Shown here: one piece after another, positions 63,272 through 64,000 of the stretch
How positions within the stretch are numbered: position 1 is the first letter of the stretch
Layout of the letters: every line of letters starts with the position of its first letter
Source of the DNA: Pseudomonas arsenicoxydans
GTDB taxonomy: Bacteria; Pseudomonadota; Gammaproteobacteria; Pseudomonadales; Pseudomonadaceae
Length of the DNA stretch: 64,000 nucleotides
Reading direction: 5' to 3'
NCBI RefSeq assembly: GCF_900103875.1
Contig: NZ_LT629705.1
Span: 2,613,001 to 2,677,000, forward strand
Translations under genes and position numbers: made by a program
The notes under the pieces: model-generated
Told to the model about the DNA's origin: nothing
What the model saw: only the letters and a program-made list of their open reading frames with translations
The model's database searches: none

Positions 63272-64000
63272 ATGAATGAGATCGCTACCCCACTGCGCAG
63301 CGCCACGGAACAAAAGCTGCGAGTAGAGCTGGCCGCTTGTTACCGATTGATCGCGCACTTTCGCATGACTGATCTGATCTTCACCCATATCTCGGTGCGA
63401 ATTCCGGGGCCTGAGCATCACTTCCTGATCAATCCATACGGGCTGATGTTCGATGAAATCACCGCCTCCAATCTGGTGAAGATCGGTCTTGATGGCCGGG
63501 CCGTCGAGTCGTCGCCGTACCCGGTGAATCCGGCAGGGTTTGTGATTCACAGCGCCATTCACGGTGCCCGTGAAGACGCGCAGTGCGTGCTGCACACCCA
63601 CACCAAATCCGGTTGTGCCGTCGCTGCGTTGAAATGCGGATTGCTGCCAGTGAACCAGATTTCCATGGAATTCTATGGGCGGGTCGCTTACCACGACTAT
63701 GAAGGTGTGGCGCTGGACATGAGCGAGCAGCAACGTCTGGTGCAAGACCTCGGCGACAAACCGGTGCTGATGCTGCGCAACCACGGTTTGCTGACAGTCG
63801 GGGAGACCGTCAGCCAGGCGTTTTTGCGCATGTATTACCTGGAGAAAGCCTGCGAAATCCAGCTGGCCGCGCAAGCCGCCGGTGAGTTGGTATTGCCGCC
63901 AGCCGAGGTGTGCGAACACACCGAGCGTCAGTTCAACGAACCCGGCCGTCCGTTGGACGAAGGCGAGTTGAGTGACCCGGACGCCATGCAATTGGCCTGG
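63272..64000 (+). CDS. class II aldolase/adducin family protein (cut by window end)
   Basis: The frame from the ATG at 63272 runs open to the window end (243 residues seen). Zinc ligands are visible in HTHTKSG and in RNHGLLTVGE, with the HDYEG loop between. Members split phospho-sugars or act in related lyase or decarboxylase reactions. It is 76 bases after the binding protein gene and probably cotranscribed with it. Confidence 0.85.
   Translation, partial: MNEIATPLRSATEQKLRVELAACYRLIAHFRMTDLIFTHISVRIPGPEHHFLINPYGLMFDEITASNLVKIGLDGRAVESSPYPVNPAGFVIHSAIHGAREDAQCVLHTHTKSGCAVAALKCGLLPVNQISMEFYGRVAYHDYEGVALDMSEQQRLVQDLGDKPVLMLRNHGLLTVGETVSQAFLRMYYLEKACEIQLAAQAAGELVLPPAEVCEHTERQFNEPGRPLDEGELSDPDAMQLAW

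Overview
The window is a Pseudomonas chromosome segment, most likely from the P. fluorescens group. Gene orders such as nadB / algU-mucA-mucB-mucD, gcvR-bcp / dapA-bamC-MBL-purC-tRNA-Ser and ygfZ / sdhE-ygfX are typical of the genus, as are the GC-rich coding style and the paired REP palindromes (REPINs) with arms like GCGGGCAAGCCCGCTCCCACA-type sequence.

Core and metabolic regions. Positions 1-1.9 kb hold an RsuA-like pseudouridine synthase end, a cysteine-rich CWC protein and a Cache-GGEEF diguanylate cyclase. Positions 2.1-12.05 kb hold a single leftward operon for guanidine use: ABC transporter (binding protein, permease, ATPase), two DUF1989 proteins, a carboxylase formerly called urea carboxylase, and allophanate hydrolase. 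A recognisable ykkC guanidine-I riboswitch precedes it, which argues that guanidine rather than urea is the substrate. A REPIN sits in frame inside the carboxylase gene. Next come two Tyr-rich lipoproteins, an enoyl-CoA hydratase/HIBYL-CoA hydrolase, ung, an AbrB-type membrane protein with tctA-tctB-tctC, the divergent tctD-tctE two-component system, an HDOD protein, ygfZ, sdhE and ygfX.

Element 1 (24.64-31.18 kb) is a compact 6.5 kb integrative element inserted in the 3' end of nadB. It is bounded by an 18-bp direct repeat and supplies a replacement nadB C-terminus; the displaced native end remains as a remnant. It encodes a tyrosine integrase, Bro-N and KilA-N proteins, an AT-hook protein, a coiled-coil protein, a protein that looks like a phage coat protein, and very small ORFs. 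Two sites closely match the promoter class used by T7-like phage gh-1 RNA polymerase, although no such polymerase is encoded. My reading is a phage satellite whose capsid-like module is wired to a T7-like helper phage. This is the most interesting item in the window.

The chromosome resumes with nadB, algU with two AlgU-type promoters, mucA, mucB, mucD (no mucC), an M48 protease, a TusA-like protein, an AI-2E family exporter, bcp, gcvR, dapA, bamC, an MBL hydrolase, purC and tRNA-Ser(CGA).

Element 2 (45.01-57.74 kb) is a 12.7 kb AT-richer island integrated at the tRNA-Ser 3' end, with 18-bp att repeats and a tyrosine integrase at the far end. It carries an intact IS3-family insertion sequence, an RloA/RloB (AbiL-like) ATPase-TOPRIM pair likely to be anti-phage, an XRE regulator, a RepL-like winged-helix protein, a serine recombinase with candidate res sites, small membrane proteins, a 564-residue unknown protein with two C-terminal membrane segments, a decayed ORF and hairpin-rich noncoding tracts.

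The right end (57.9-64 kb) holds small membrane and zinc-ribbon proteins, an XRE-cupin regulator, an OYE-type Fe-S flavoprotein, a PotD-like binding protein and a class II aldolase cut by the window end. The last four probably form an amine or related compound uptake and catabolism locus.
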